Shown here piece by piece: positions 24,849 through 33,091 of a DNA stretch of 64,000 nt. This DNA is from G963665495 sp963677785. Its GTDB lineage: Bacteria; Desulfobacterota; Desulfovibrionia; Desulfovibrionales; Desulfovibrionaceae. Below the pieces are notes generated by a model that was not told the DNA's origin, ran no database searches, and was given only the letters and a program-made list of their open reading frames with translations. Made by a program: the position numbers and the translations under genes. The stretch's first letter is position 1, and each line of letters opens with the position of its first letter. The stretch spans positions 186,001 through 250,000 of the forward strand of contig CAXXDH010000002.1 in assembly GCA_963677785.2 (NCBI GenBank), in the 5' to 3' direction.

Positions 24849-25433
24849 TTATTGCTTTTCCATCAGCTGGTCATTGTCCAGCACATATCGAGCCGTACAA
24901 CGTACTGTCGGGCAGCAGGCCGGGTCGTCCGGGCCATGGGTGGTCATGTCCAGAACAATCTGGTTGTTTTTGATCTCCATGGCATTTACCTGCACGCGGT
25001 CTCCAAGTGGAGTGCAGCCCAATTGCGTCAACTTGCCGTTGCGCCTGGTGAGCACGGTGAGTTCGTAGAACCAGCCGCTTCCGCCGCCGTTATAGACAAA
25101 AACCACGGCGGCTTCCTGTTGCTCTCCAGGCAGCAGCTTGCCGAAAGCGGCGTTGATGATATTGGCCATGGTCAGGTTGTTGGGGTCCTCCGCAGAGGTG
25201 CTTTCACGTTTGAACGTTCCATTTTTAAACACAAAATCCGGCAGCTCCCCGGCGTTGGGACAGTGGTAGGTAAAGTTGTTCACATCTTTGAGGCTGATGC
25301 CCTGCATTCCAGCGCCGTCGGATGTAGCGGAATCCGCGGCCAGCACAGAGGATGCGAGGCAGAAGCAGAAGATCAAGACGCATGCTGTCCGGAAAAGGAT
25401 TGCGGAGAGTGTGTTGCTAATGGTGCGAATCAT
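24849..25433 (-). CDS. Exported protein of unknown function
   Basis: 194 residues. A signal peptide runs to about residue 33 (CVLIFCFCLASSVLAADS), with cleavage expected after VLA. The mature part has VVFVYNGGGSGWFYELTVL and TPLGDRVQVNAMEIKNNQIVLDM, which suggest a small beta-rich periplasmic domain. The pair in ACCPTVRC may form disulfides. AAGGAGCCCGTC fixes ATG 25433. It lies 38 bases upstream of the DUF533 gene on the same strand, so it is likely the first gene of a three-gene unit. No family is recognised with certainty; the mature part resembles short uncharacterised lipoprotein-like proteins of proteobacteria. Confidence 0.75.
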   Translation of the reverse strand: MIRTISNTLSAILFRTACVLIFCFCLASSVLAADSATSDGAGMQGISLKDVNNFTYHCPNAGELPDFVFKNGTFKRESTSAEDPNNLTMANIINAAFGKLLPGEQQEAAVVFVYNGGGSGWFYELTVLTRRNGKLTQLGCTPLGDRVQVNAMEIKNNQIVLDMTTHGPDDPACCPTVRCTARYVLDNDQLMEKQ

Positions 25434-25559
25434 GACGGGCTCCTTGGATGCGTTATTCCATTGCCGGGCCATATCGTCAAGCCGCAGAGCGGAGGGCCGG
25501 AACGGCGCGGTATCTGTATCGGTCTCGCAAGGCCTTGATAAGAATCATTTGTACGTCAT

Positions 25560-27182
25560 TCAGTTTGCCACAGTCAGCGGCGAGAGCAGTTCGCGGGCCA
25601 TGGCTTCTCCCTGGGAACCGCCTCCGGCCATGCGGGAAAGTTCCTGGCGAATGTCCTGGCTGCTGAGCTGCGTGCAGCCCGTTACCGTATTCTGCTCCAC
25701 AATTTCCTTGCGAATCAGAAAATGGCGGTCGGCCCTGCTGGCCAGCTGAGGCCAGTGGGTTATCAGAATAACCTGTTGCCGTTTGGAAAGTTCCTGAAGA
25801 CGGTCTGCCACATGTTGCAAGGTCACGCCGCCTACTCCGGCGTCTACCTCGTCGAAAATCAACGTGGGCAGATCGGCCTTGGCCGCCAGGCTGGAGACTG
25901 CGAGCAGGAAGCGCGACAGTTCACCTCCGGAGGCGATTTTATCCAAAGGCTGCGGGGGCTGGCCGGGATTGGGCTGCCACAGAAAACGCGGACGCTCTTC
26001 CACCAGTTCGGGCCTGGCAGGCAGGGGCGTTGCCGGGCTGAATTCACAGATGACGCGGACATGTTCGGAAAAACCCAATCCCCTGAGTTCGCCCTGCAGC
26101 GCGGTGGTGAGTTTTTCCGCGGCCTCTTTCCGGCGCGTGTTACAGATTTGCAGTACTTCTGCGAAACTGGCCAGCAGGGCTGCTTCTTCTTTTTCCAGAC
26201 GCTTACGCTCCAGTCCGCAGGAATCCAGAAACGAGAGATTGTCCGTGATCTCGGACTCGAGCTCGATAATGGCCTCGAGCGGCCGCTTGAGTTTGCGTTT
26301 GAGCTGGGCGAGCTGCCAGAGCCGGGATTCGATTTTTTCCAGATCGTCTTCGCTCCCGTCCAGGGTACGCTGACTCTTGAGACGGCCGGCCAGCTCGCTT
26401 AGCAGATAGCGTTGTTCTTCCACGCGGCCGCGGTCGTCATCGATTTCCGGCAGTACGTCGGCCAGGCGGTTCAGACAGCGCTCAAGGCGAGCCAGTCCGT
26501 CCAAAAGGCCATTTTCGGGCGTATACAGCAAATCCAGGGCCTGTGCCACGGACTCTCTGGCTTGTTCCTGGCTGCGCAGTGCGTTCTTGCGCTCTTCCAA
26601 CGCGTCTTCCTCACCGGGGGTGGGTCCGACTTTTTCAATCTCCTGGCGCTGGAATTCGAGCAGTTCGCGTTTGTCCTCCAGCGAGCGCATTTTTTCTTCG
26701 AGCTCGTTACGGCTTGATTCGATCTGTTTTAATTCCTTGAGCAGCTGTTCCTTACGTTCGAACGGTTCGTGGTCATCCACAAACCCATCCAGAATTTTGG
26801 CCTGGTAGGCGGGCTGCAAAAGCCGCTGCTGGCCGTGTTGTCCGACATGCAGGATCATGCTGGGACGCAAGGATTTAATGCTGTCCTGGGATCCGAGCGC
26901 GTCGTTGACGAACATTCTGCTGCGCCCGGTATCCGCAACCAGTTCGCGCCGCAGCGAGTATTCGGCATCGGGCAGAACAAAGACGGCTTCGACCTGGGCT
27001 TTTTCCTCTCCGGGCCGGACCATCTCTGCGGTCAGCCTGTCGCCGGTCAGGAAATTCAATGCTTTGAGGATAAAGCTTTTTCCCGCGCCGGTTTCACCTG
27101 TAAGCACATTGAGTCCCGGCGCCAGATCCAGTGCCACATCTTCGATCAACGCCAGATTTCTGATTCGGAGGTATTCCAACAT
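25560..27182 (-). CDS. recN: DNA repair protein RecN
   Basis: 540 residues. The SMC-like ATPase has N-terminal Walker A GETGAGKS, a central coiled coil (about 150-370), signature SGGELSRFLLAV and Walker B LIFDEVDAGVGG. It acts in double-strand break repair together with RecA. The start at ATG 27182 gives the conserved N-terminus MLEYLRIRNLALIEDVALDL; the upstream in-frame extension lacks family similarity, although no strong ribosome-binding site is visible. It is preceded on the same strand by the ABC permease gene with a 172-base gap. No LexA box was recognised. Confidence 0.95.
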   Translation of the reverse strand: MLEYLRIRNLALIEDVALDLAPGLNVLTGETGAGKSFILKALNFLTGDRLTAEMVRPGEEKAQVEAVFVLPDAEYSLRRELVADTGRSRMFVNDALGSQDSIKSLRPSMILHVGQHGQQRLLQPAYQAKILDGFVDDHEPFERKEQLLKELKQIESSRNELEEKMRSLEDKRELLEFQRQEIEKVGPTPGEEDALEERKNALRSQEQARESVAQALDLLYTPENGLLDGLARLERCLNRLADVLPEIDDDRGRVEEQRYLLSELAGRLKSQRTLDGSEDDLEKIESRLWQLAQLKRKLKRPLEAIIELESEITDNLSFLDSCGLERKRLEKEEAALLASFAEVLQICNTRRKEAAEKLTTALQGELRGLGFSEHVRVICEFSPATPLPARPELVEERPRFLWQPNPGQPPQPLDKIASGGELSRFLLAVSSLAAKADLPTLIFDEVDAGVGGVTLQHVADRLQELSKRQQVILITHWPQLASRADRHFLIRKEIVEQNTVTGCTQLSSQDIRQELSRMAGGGSQGEAMARELLSPLTVAN

Positions 27183-27354
27183 AATAATAATATACGCGGT
27201 TTGTCCGCGCGGTTGGTTGTTAGGGTAATTGCATTCGGTTTTGCGCATCCCCTCTCGGATAGTGTGCAAGTGCTATTGCTATATCCTCTTTGCTTGATTC
27301 TCGCCAGAGTTCCGAAAAGGTAATTGCGTTTCGGTTGGATCTATTGGGGATGAT

Positions 27355-28200
27355 TCACTGTTTCAGCTTCGGATCGAGCAGATCCCGCAGGCTTTCTCCG
27401 AGCAGGTTGTATCCGAGAACAGTAAACAGGATGGCCAGGCCTGGAAAAATGGACAGCCAGGGCGCTACTTCCAAAGCGTCTTTTCCTTCCATGAGCATAT
27501 TGCCCCAGCTTGGCACCGGGGGTTGTACGCCAAGGCCGAGAAAACTGAGCGCCGATTCGGTCAAAATCGCGCCTGCGACTCCAAGAGTCGCCGCCACCAG
27601 CACAGGAGCCAGCGCATTGGGGAGTATGTGGACTGCGAGGATACGCCAAGACGACGCGCCGGCGAGTCTGGCGGCCTGAACAAAATCACGCTGCCGGAGA
27701 CTCAAAGCCTCGGCCCGCACCAGTCGCGCAACTCCCATCCAGGAGGTCAGGCCGATGACGATCATGATGTTGGTCAAACTTGGTTCCAGGATGGCGATCA
27801 CGGCAAGAATCAGAAAAAACGAGGGGAAACAGAGCATGATATCCACCAGGCGCATCAACAGTTCGTCCACAATGCCGCCGAAATAGCCGGCGGTCAGCCC
27901 GAGTGCAAGGCCGATACAGACGGACAGGCCCACAGCCACGAATCCGACCCACAGCGATACGCGCGCTCCGAAAAGCATGCGCGCGAAGACATCCCGCCCC
28001 AGTCCATCCGTGCCGAGCGGATGGTCAGCGGAAGGGCTTTGATAAATGGCGTCCACGTCAAGGGCGATGGGGTCGTAGGGCGTGATCAGGGGAGCGCAGA
28101 GGGCAGCCAGAGACATTACTCCGACAAATAAGAGTCCCAGATACAGGAGGCCGTAACGGCTCAGGAACCGGTAAAGAACTTTTTTTTTCTGTGTAACCAT
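27355..28200 (-). CDS. Peptide/nickel-type ABC transporter permease (DppC/OppC family)
   Basis: 281 residues with six membrane segments and the N-terminal ITPYDPIALD and HPLGTDGLGRDVFARMLFGAR motifs of the OppC family. The EAA-type loop that docks the ATPase is seen as GASSWRILAVHILPNALAPVL. It pairs with the DppB-type permease at 30136-31131, but a hybrid kinase gene lies between them. No ATPase or binding-protein gene is seen in the window, so the transporter is incomplete here. ATG 28200 is used; an in-frame TTG lies at 28209. Confidence 0.92.
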   Translation of the reverse strand: MVTQKKKVLYRFLSRYGLLYLGLLFVGVMSLAALCAPLITPYDPIALDVDAIYQSPSADHPLGTDGLGRDVFARMLFGARVSLWVGFVAVGLSVCIGLALGLTAGYFGGIVDELLMRLVDIMLCFPSFFLILAVIAILEPSLTNIMIVIGLTSWMGVARLVRAEALSLRQRDFVQAARLAGASSWRILAVHILPNALAPVLVAATLGVAGAILTESALSFLGLGVQPPVPSWGNMLMEGKDALEVAPWLSIFPGLAILFTVLGYNLLGESLRDLLDPKLKQ

Positions 28201-28311
28201 AAAATACAAGATGGTTGTGGGAGCGTATTATCACACGTTCGGTGTGACCGAAGCATGGAAATGTCAGAGTGCAAGCGGGGTCCGTCGCACAAGGGCTGCC
28301 GGTTTCGCAGG

Positions 28312-30015
28312 TCAGGTCTCATCGCGGATTGACGGCGGGTTCATGGAAATGGAGCGTTTGATCGCCTTGATAAGCGACGCGGGCTGGTAGGGCTTTGAGA
28401 CTACCGCGTTGATGCCTTCTTTCAAGGCGATACGCAGATCTTCGTAAAACGCCATTGAGGTTACCGCCACTATGGGAAGGTTGGCAGGGACTCCATATTC
28501 CTTGTTGGCACGGATGCGTTGAACAAAGGTGAGTTCCTTCAGGCCGGGAAGTTGGAGATCAATCAGAGCCACGTCGAATTTTTGAGTTCGCAGCAATTGC
28601 AGCGCACTGTCGTAATCCCGTACCGCTGTGGTTGCATGACCATTCTTTTCCAGAAAATGGGCGGCCACGGATTGATTGACAGGGTCCGCGTCTGCAATCA
28701 GCACCTGCAAAGTGTTGTTGTCTGTTCTGCTTTTGGAGGAAAATGAAGAAACCGCCTCAAGGGTATCTGAAGATTCCTGCGCGGGAATATAGGGGAAAAC
28801 AATGTAAAATGTGCTGCCTACGCCGGGCGTACTTTGCACCCAGATTGCGCCGCCCATCTGGAACAGGATTTCTTTGGCTATGGCCAGGCCGATTCCGCTC
28901 CCGCTGAACTTTTTGGTTATATAGTCTTCACCCAGATCAAATTTTTCAAAAATAGCGCCGAGTTTCTCTTCCGGAATGCCTATGCCCGTGTCCGAGATCG
29001 TAATCAGCAGTGCAGGATAGCGTATGGTTTGCGTATGGAAGTAATGCCGTGTCGCCGCGGCCTCTTTGGTAAAAAGCGTTACGGCGAAGTTCACGGAGCC
29101 CTTTTCGGTGAACTTGAGCGCATTGTCCAAGATGTTGATGATAACATGGCGTAATCTGCTGTTGTCATAAATTATTTTGTCCGGGATAGCCGAGTCGATG
29201 GAAGACTGATACTCCAATCCCTTCCAACGCGCCTGGAGACTGAAGATGGCGTTCAGAGGCTGGAGTTCTTCCCGCAGGGCATGGCAGCGCTCCTTGAGCT
29301 TCAAGGTGGCTGTTTCGATTTTGGATAGCTCCAGCAGATCATTGACCATCCGGAGCAGGTGCTCGGAAGAATCCAGAGCCATTTCCAAGAGCTTCAAATG
29401 TTCCGGACTGACGTCGCTGTCGCGCAGGATTTGCAGAATGCCCATTATGCCGTTGAGGGGCGTACGGAATTCATGGCTCATGTTGGCCAGAAAACGGGAT
29501 TTGGCAAGCTCAGAATCATCCTGTTCGTTGCTTTGGGATTGTTCCCGTTCTTCTATCAGACTGACCAGACGTTTGTTGACGACCTGGAGTTCAACCGTTC
29601 GTAAGGAAATAAGATTTTCCTGATGGTCGCGTTGCTGCCTGGCGGACAGGCAGTAATGCAGACGTGCTCGCACGATTTCAGGAACAAGCGGTTTACTGAA
29701 CACATCGACGGCGCCAAGAGAAAATGCCGTTATCTCCTCCTGCACGACGGGTGTTTCCAAGACAAAAATAACAGGAATTTTAGCGGTTACTGAGATGGAA
29801 TTGAACCTGGAACACAGTTCAAAACCATTCAATTCGGGCAAAGCTGTATTTACGAGGATAATATCAGGTTGCAATAAGGTGCAGAGAGATACGGCAGAGG
29901 CGCTATCCTGTACGTGTTTGTAAGAATAGTGGGAGCCCATCGTCTGTTTTACTAGATCGAAAGTCTCAGTTGATGTTTCAACTATAAGTATCAAACCGTC
30001 ATGTTGGTCACTCAT
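28312..30015 (-). CDS. Hybrid histidine kinase with degenerate N-terminal receiver
   Basis: 567 residues, no membrane segment. The N-terminal receiver-like domain (about 8-125) has Asn56 where the acceptor Asp should be (IILVNTALPELNG), and its acidic pair is replaced by Glu/Thr (VETSTET), so it is probably inactive. Then come a coiled linker, HisKA with His181 (NMSHEFRTPLNG), HATPase_c (TGIGIPEEK; GSGIGLAIAKE) and a C-terminal receiver with the normal VALIDLQLPGL. It would autophosphorylate and pass phosphate to its own receiver. It lies between the two ABC permease genes on the same strand. ATG 30015; GTG 30021 is in frame. Confidence 0.9.
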   Translation of the reverse strand: MSDQHDGLILIVETSTETFDLVKQTMGSHYSYKHVQDSASAVSLCTLLQPDIILVNTALPELNGFELCSRFNSISVTAKIPVIFVLETPVVQEEITAFSLGAVDVFSKPLVPEIVRARLHYCLSARQQRDHQENLISLRTVELQVVNKRLVSLIEEREQSQSNEQDDSELAKSRFLANMSHEFRTPLNGIMGILQILRDSDVSPEHLKLLEMALDSSEHLLRMVNDLLELSKIETATLKLKERCHALREELQPLNAIFSLQARWKGLEYQSSIDSAIPDKIIYDNSRLRHVIINILDNALKFTEKGSVNFAVTLFTKEAAATRHYFHTQTIRYPALLITISDTGIGIPEEKLGAIFEKFDLGEDYITKKFSGSGIGLAIAKEILFQMGGAIWVQSTPGVGSTFYIVFPYIPAQESSDTLEAVSSFSSKSRTDNNTLQVLIADADPVNQSVAAHFLEKNGHATTAVRDYDSALQLLRTQKFDVALIDLQLPGLKELTFVQRIRANKEYGVPANLPIVAVTSMAFYEDLRIALKEGINAVVSKPYQPASLIKAIKRSISMNPPSIRDET

Positions 30016-30135
30016 GCTCACGTTCCGCTAAAGAAATCAGTGAATTTGAAGCGCTGCGGAGTATGTCATAGAGAAAACAGCATAAACCAAACGGATAGAA
30101 AAGGGTAGTTAAAACAATGGTGAAAATTTCAGGGG

Positions 30136-31131
30136 TCATTCGGATTTGAGTGAAATTCTGATTCGGGGGTCGGCCAGCCCGTACCCCAGGTCGGCCAGCA
30201 GGTTTCCGACCAACGTCAGAAGTGCGCCGAGTACGAGATTGCCCATGATCAAAGGGTAGTCTCTGGCCATGACCGCTTCGTAGAACAAACGACCCAGCCC
30301 TGGAAGGGCGAAGATTTGTTCGACAATGACACTGCCGCCGATCAGCCCCGGGACACTTAGCCCCAGAAGAGTGATGACGGGCAGCAAGGCGTTTCGCAAC
30401 GCATGCTTGATGATGACAGTACGTGTGGATAGGCCTTTGGCTTTGGCCGTCAAAATATAGTCCTGGCGCAACGCTTCCAGCATGCTCGTCCGCATGAAGC
30501 GAGACATTCCGGCAAGACTGGTAAAGGTGTAGATAAACAGTGGCAATGCGAGATGACGTGCAATATCCAGAAGCTTCCCCAAAAAGGATAATGAGGCGTA
30601 GTTCAGGGAGGTAAGGTCCGAAAGTGGAAAAACCGGATAGCGGATGCCCAGAAACAGCATCAAAAGCAAGGCCAGCCAAAAACTGGGCATGGCATAACCG
30701 ATAAACACGAAGATGGTGGAAAGTCTGTCGAAAAGCCCGCCCTGCCTCCAGGCCGCCCAAACGCCGATGGGAATGGCTATGAGCAGAGACAGAAGCAGGG
30801 CCGCCAGGTTCATGCCGAATGTCAGCGGCAAACGTTCCTTGATTTTGTCCCAGACGGGTCTGTGGTCGCCCGACAAGGACTGGCCGAAGTCGAAAGTAAT
30901 CAGCCGCCCCACCCAGTGCAGGTATTGCGTGTGAAGCGGCTGGTCCAGTCCGTACAGTTTTTCCAGGCGCTCGCGCGCCAGGTTCCCGGCCCTGGGATTC
31001 ATGCTGGTCTGCAAGTCAGTGGGAGTTCCGGGAGCCAGGTGGATGACCCAGAAACTGATCACGGTGATACCGAAAAAAACCACCAGGATCCATAGCAGGC
31101 GGGTCGTTGCGCGGAAAAGCAGATGACGCAC
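30136..31131 (-). CDS. Peptide/nickel-type ABC transporter permease (DppB/OppB family)
   Basis: 331 residues with about six membrane segments. The DppB features are the N-terminal hydrophobic ITVISFWVIHLAPGTP, LEKLYGLDQPLHTQYLHWV, and the EAA-like loop AKAKGLSTRTVIIKHALRNALLPVI. GTG 31131 is supported by GGGAGG 8 bases upstream. It is likely the first permease of an oligopeptide or nickel importer with the DppC gene downstream. It starts 46 bases after the rdgC partner gene, so it may be read through from that operon. Confidence 0.92.
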   Translation of the reverse strand: MRHLLFRATTRLLWILVVFFGITVISFWVIHLAPGTPTDLQTSMNPRAGNLARERLEKLYGLDQPLHTQYLHWVGRLITFDFGQSLSGDHRPVWDKIKERLPLTFGMNLAALLLSLLIAIPIGVWAAWRQGGLFDRLSTIFVFIGYAMPSFWLALLLMLFLGIRYPVFPLSDLTSLNYASLSFLGKLLDIARHLALPLFIYTFTSLAGMSRFMRTSMLEALRQDYILTAKAKGLSTRTVIIKHALRNALLPVITLLGLSVPGLIGGSVIVEQIFALPGLGRLFYEAVMARDYPLIMGNLVLGALLTLVGNLLADLGYGLADPRIRISLKSE

Positions 31132-31177
31132 GCCGTACCTCCCGTAAGCCGCTTGCGGTTTTGCAGGTTACGTTTTC

Positions 31178-31702
31178 TTAATCCTGTTCCAGCCAGGCCC
31201 GGAATTGAGCAACTTCGTCATTCCAGCCGGGGCCAAGGCGGATGTCCAGGAATTTGTTGAACGTATGATCAAGAAGCTCCAGAAAACGTTCTATCAGGAA
31301 AATTTTTTCAAAAAAGGGCGCATCCGGGTCGTCGCCTTCTTCCTGTCCCGCTTCCACTTTCGGCGTACGCAACCCCGAAAGCGTAAAGTCATCGGCTTTG
31401 AGCGTGGCCTGCCAGGCTTCGGGGTCGACCTCGATGCGGATCAGAGCTTTGTTCACTTTTTTTCCGGTGGACAACCCGATCCGAGCCTCGCGCAATTCCG
31501 ACATGGCGCCGCTGACTGTGGCGGTTTCCAGGCTGTCGCCTTCGCCGCCCTGTACCGATATTCGCCGCTCGACAAAAACAAAAAATTCAAGGTTATCCGG
31601 CCCTTGAAATCGTCCTTGATTCACTTCACTACGGAACCAGAGCCAGGTCAAGAAGTCCTGTCCTAAAATAATGTCTTTGGTTTGTCCTAGATACAGATCC
31701 AT
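31178..31702 (-). CDS. Conserved protein linked to rdgC, function unknown
   Basis: 174 residues, acidic, no signal peptide or membrane segments. It begins MDLYLGQTKDIILGQDFLTW and contains a cluster GLSTGKKVNKALIRIEVDPEAW, then an acidic stretch EAGQEEGDDPDAPFFE. AAGGAGCCTGTA precedes ATG 31702. Only 15 bases separate it from the rdgC stop, so they are co-transcribed and probably act together. I do not recognise a named family; the pairing suggests a DNA-end or recombination role, but that is inference. Confidence 0.75.
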   Translation of the reverse strand: MDLYLGQTKDIILGQDFLTWLWFRSEVNQGRFQGPDNLEFFVFVERRISVQGGEGDSLETATVSGAMSELREARIGLSTGKKVNKALIRIEVDPEAWQATLKADDFTLSGLRTPKVEAGQEEGDDPDAPFFEKIFLIERFLELLDHTFNKFLDIRLGPGWNDEVAQFRAWLEQD

Positions 31703-31717
31703 TACAGGCTCCTTGGA

Positions 31718-32332
31718 TTAAACAAAATGGGCCGATTCCAGGGCCTCAAGTTTGGATTCATGTTCAGATCCCAGTTCGTGCAGGGCCAGAAAAAAGGGCG
31801 TTTGAGGCTCGAGATGCAACTCAAAGGTGTCCGTGAACAATTCTTCGAACATTTCTCGAACCGCGGAACGGGTGGAGTCGAAATAGATGATATGGTTTTC
31901 AATGTTCCAGACCACGTCAAAGGTGGCGGGAATGGGCAGAGTTCTGGCCATGAGCTTGAGCCGTACCTGCTCGCGCAGCTCCTTTTTTCGTTCGCGCCCC
32001 ACAAATTTGCGTCCTTGCTCCTGCGCCTTGGCCTCTTCTTCTTTCAATGCCATGGTGATGTATTTTTTGAACACCGCCGCAGGAATGCGCCGTGTGTCCA
32101 GACGCAGGGCAAAGGTAAAATAGCTTCCTTTTTCCGGGGGCGCCGAACGCCATTCCGTATCCAGCATATCGTCCATACAGACCCAGCCGAACGATTGCTC
32201 GTCCGCGTTGTCGTCAATATCCCTGAACGCGTGTTTCAACAGCCGTTCAGGTACTTCAGGCAGCAATTCGCGCGGAACTTCTTCTACGATTCTGTAGCGT
32301 GTAAAACTGCAGCTACCGGCTAATATCGCCAT
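31718..32332 (-). CDS. rdgC: Recombination-associated protein RdgC
   Basis: 204 residues, shorter than the E. coli protein (about 300). The N-terminal RdgC block is clear: SFTRYRIVEEVPRELL, RLLKHAFRDIDDNADEQSFGW and DDMLDTEW; then FALRLDTRRIPAAVFKKY. RdgC forms a ring around duplex DNA and limits RecA filament formation. AAGGAGTTATCT supports ATG 32332; the in-frame extension to 32389 has no site. It starts an apparent operon with the 174-residue partner. Confidence 0.88.
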   Translation of the reverse strand: MAILAGSCSFTRYRIVEEVPRELLPEVPERLLKHAFRDIDDNADEQSFGWVCMDDMLDTEWRSAPPEKGSYFTFALRLDTRRIPAAVFKKYITMALKEEEAKAQEQGRKFVGRERKKELREQVRLKLMARTLPIPATFDVVWNIENHIIYFDSTRSAVREMFEELFTDTFELHLEPQTPFFLALHELGSEHESKLEALESAHFV

Positions 32333-33091
32333 AGATAACTCCTTGAAAGGTATTGCGGGTGTAGTAGCGTATAGCAGCCCGTTTGCCAAGGAGGGGAGCT
32401 TTCACGTCCGAGCTGCAATTTTCAATGAGCCGGGTACGGTTCGAACTGCATAAAGAATACTTGCTATTTATATTGCAATATTACTGTATTAATTAGTTTA
32501 TTAGTGTAAAAATATGTAAAATTGGATTATATAAAGTGATAGCAGTGCAGTGGTTGAAATACAGCAAAATTTACCAAATCAGGACGTATTTTTGATGCAG
32601 CAGCTAAAATAAGTGCTGAAAATTGATAGGGCTTTTGAGAAAAAAAGAATGAGAAAAAAGACCGAATATCTGACTAGATTTTCAATTATATAAACATATT
32701 AGTTCTATTTATCCAGGAATTGAAAGATATGGCGGCAATGTGGGATACTAAAAAAAGAGCCCGACGGTAACAGTTGATACCTCGTTTGGAAATTCCAAAT
32801 GGAGGAAGCCGTCGGGCTCACGGGGGGGTAAGTAAAAGGCTACAAGAGTGAAGGGTAAAAGGCAAGAGAAAAATGCGTACAAATAGAAAAAAATAGTTTT
32901 TTTGAGGCGTGCTTTGTCATTCCTTTTTCGTCATACTTGACCAGCATACTATCATGCTGTGTTTTCAGGGAAAAAATTCATTTGACGTAGTATTACTTCG
33001 TCCGTGGATCATTTTTTTTTCTTCAGCTTCGCCTGATGGAAATAATGCACAACCAAGCAATGAAATTGATCTGGAAACGCGCCCTGGAAGA
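32333..33091. other. AT-rich gene-free stretch
   Basis: About 760 bases without a convincing gene on either strand. From about 32450 to 32740 it is markedly AT-rich. It contains a long-armed hairpin at 32757-32819 (listed separately) and a 7-bp inverted repeat TTGATCT/AGATCAA near 33070-33095 next to the glycosyltransferase stop. A 13-codon frame at 32729 with a CAGGA site is too short to call. The region must hold the rdgC promoter, but no clear consensus was seen. Confidence 0.5.
32751..32819 (-). terminator. Long hairpin with T-run on the reverse strand
   Basis: GAGCCCGACGG and CCGTCGGGCTC form a perfect 11-bp stem enclosing 41 bases that contain a second perfect stem, TTTGGAA/TTCCAAA. 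On the reverse strand seven T follow. It could end the glycosyltransferase transcript or an unannotated RNA from 32820-33091, or act as an attenuator before rdgC. Confidence 0.7.
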
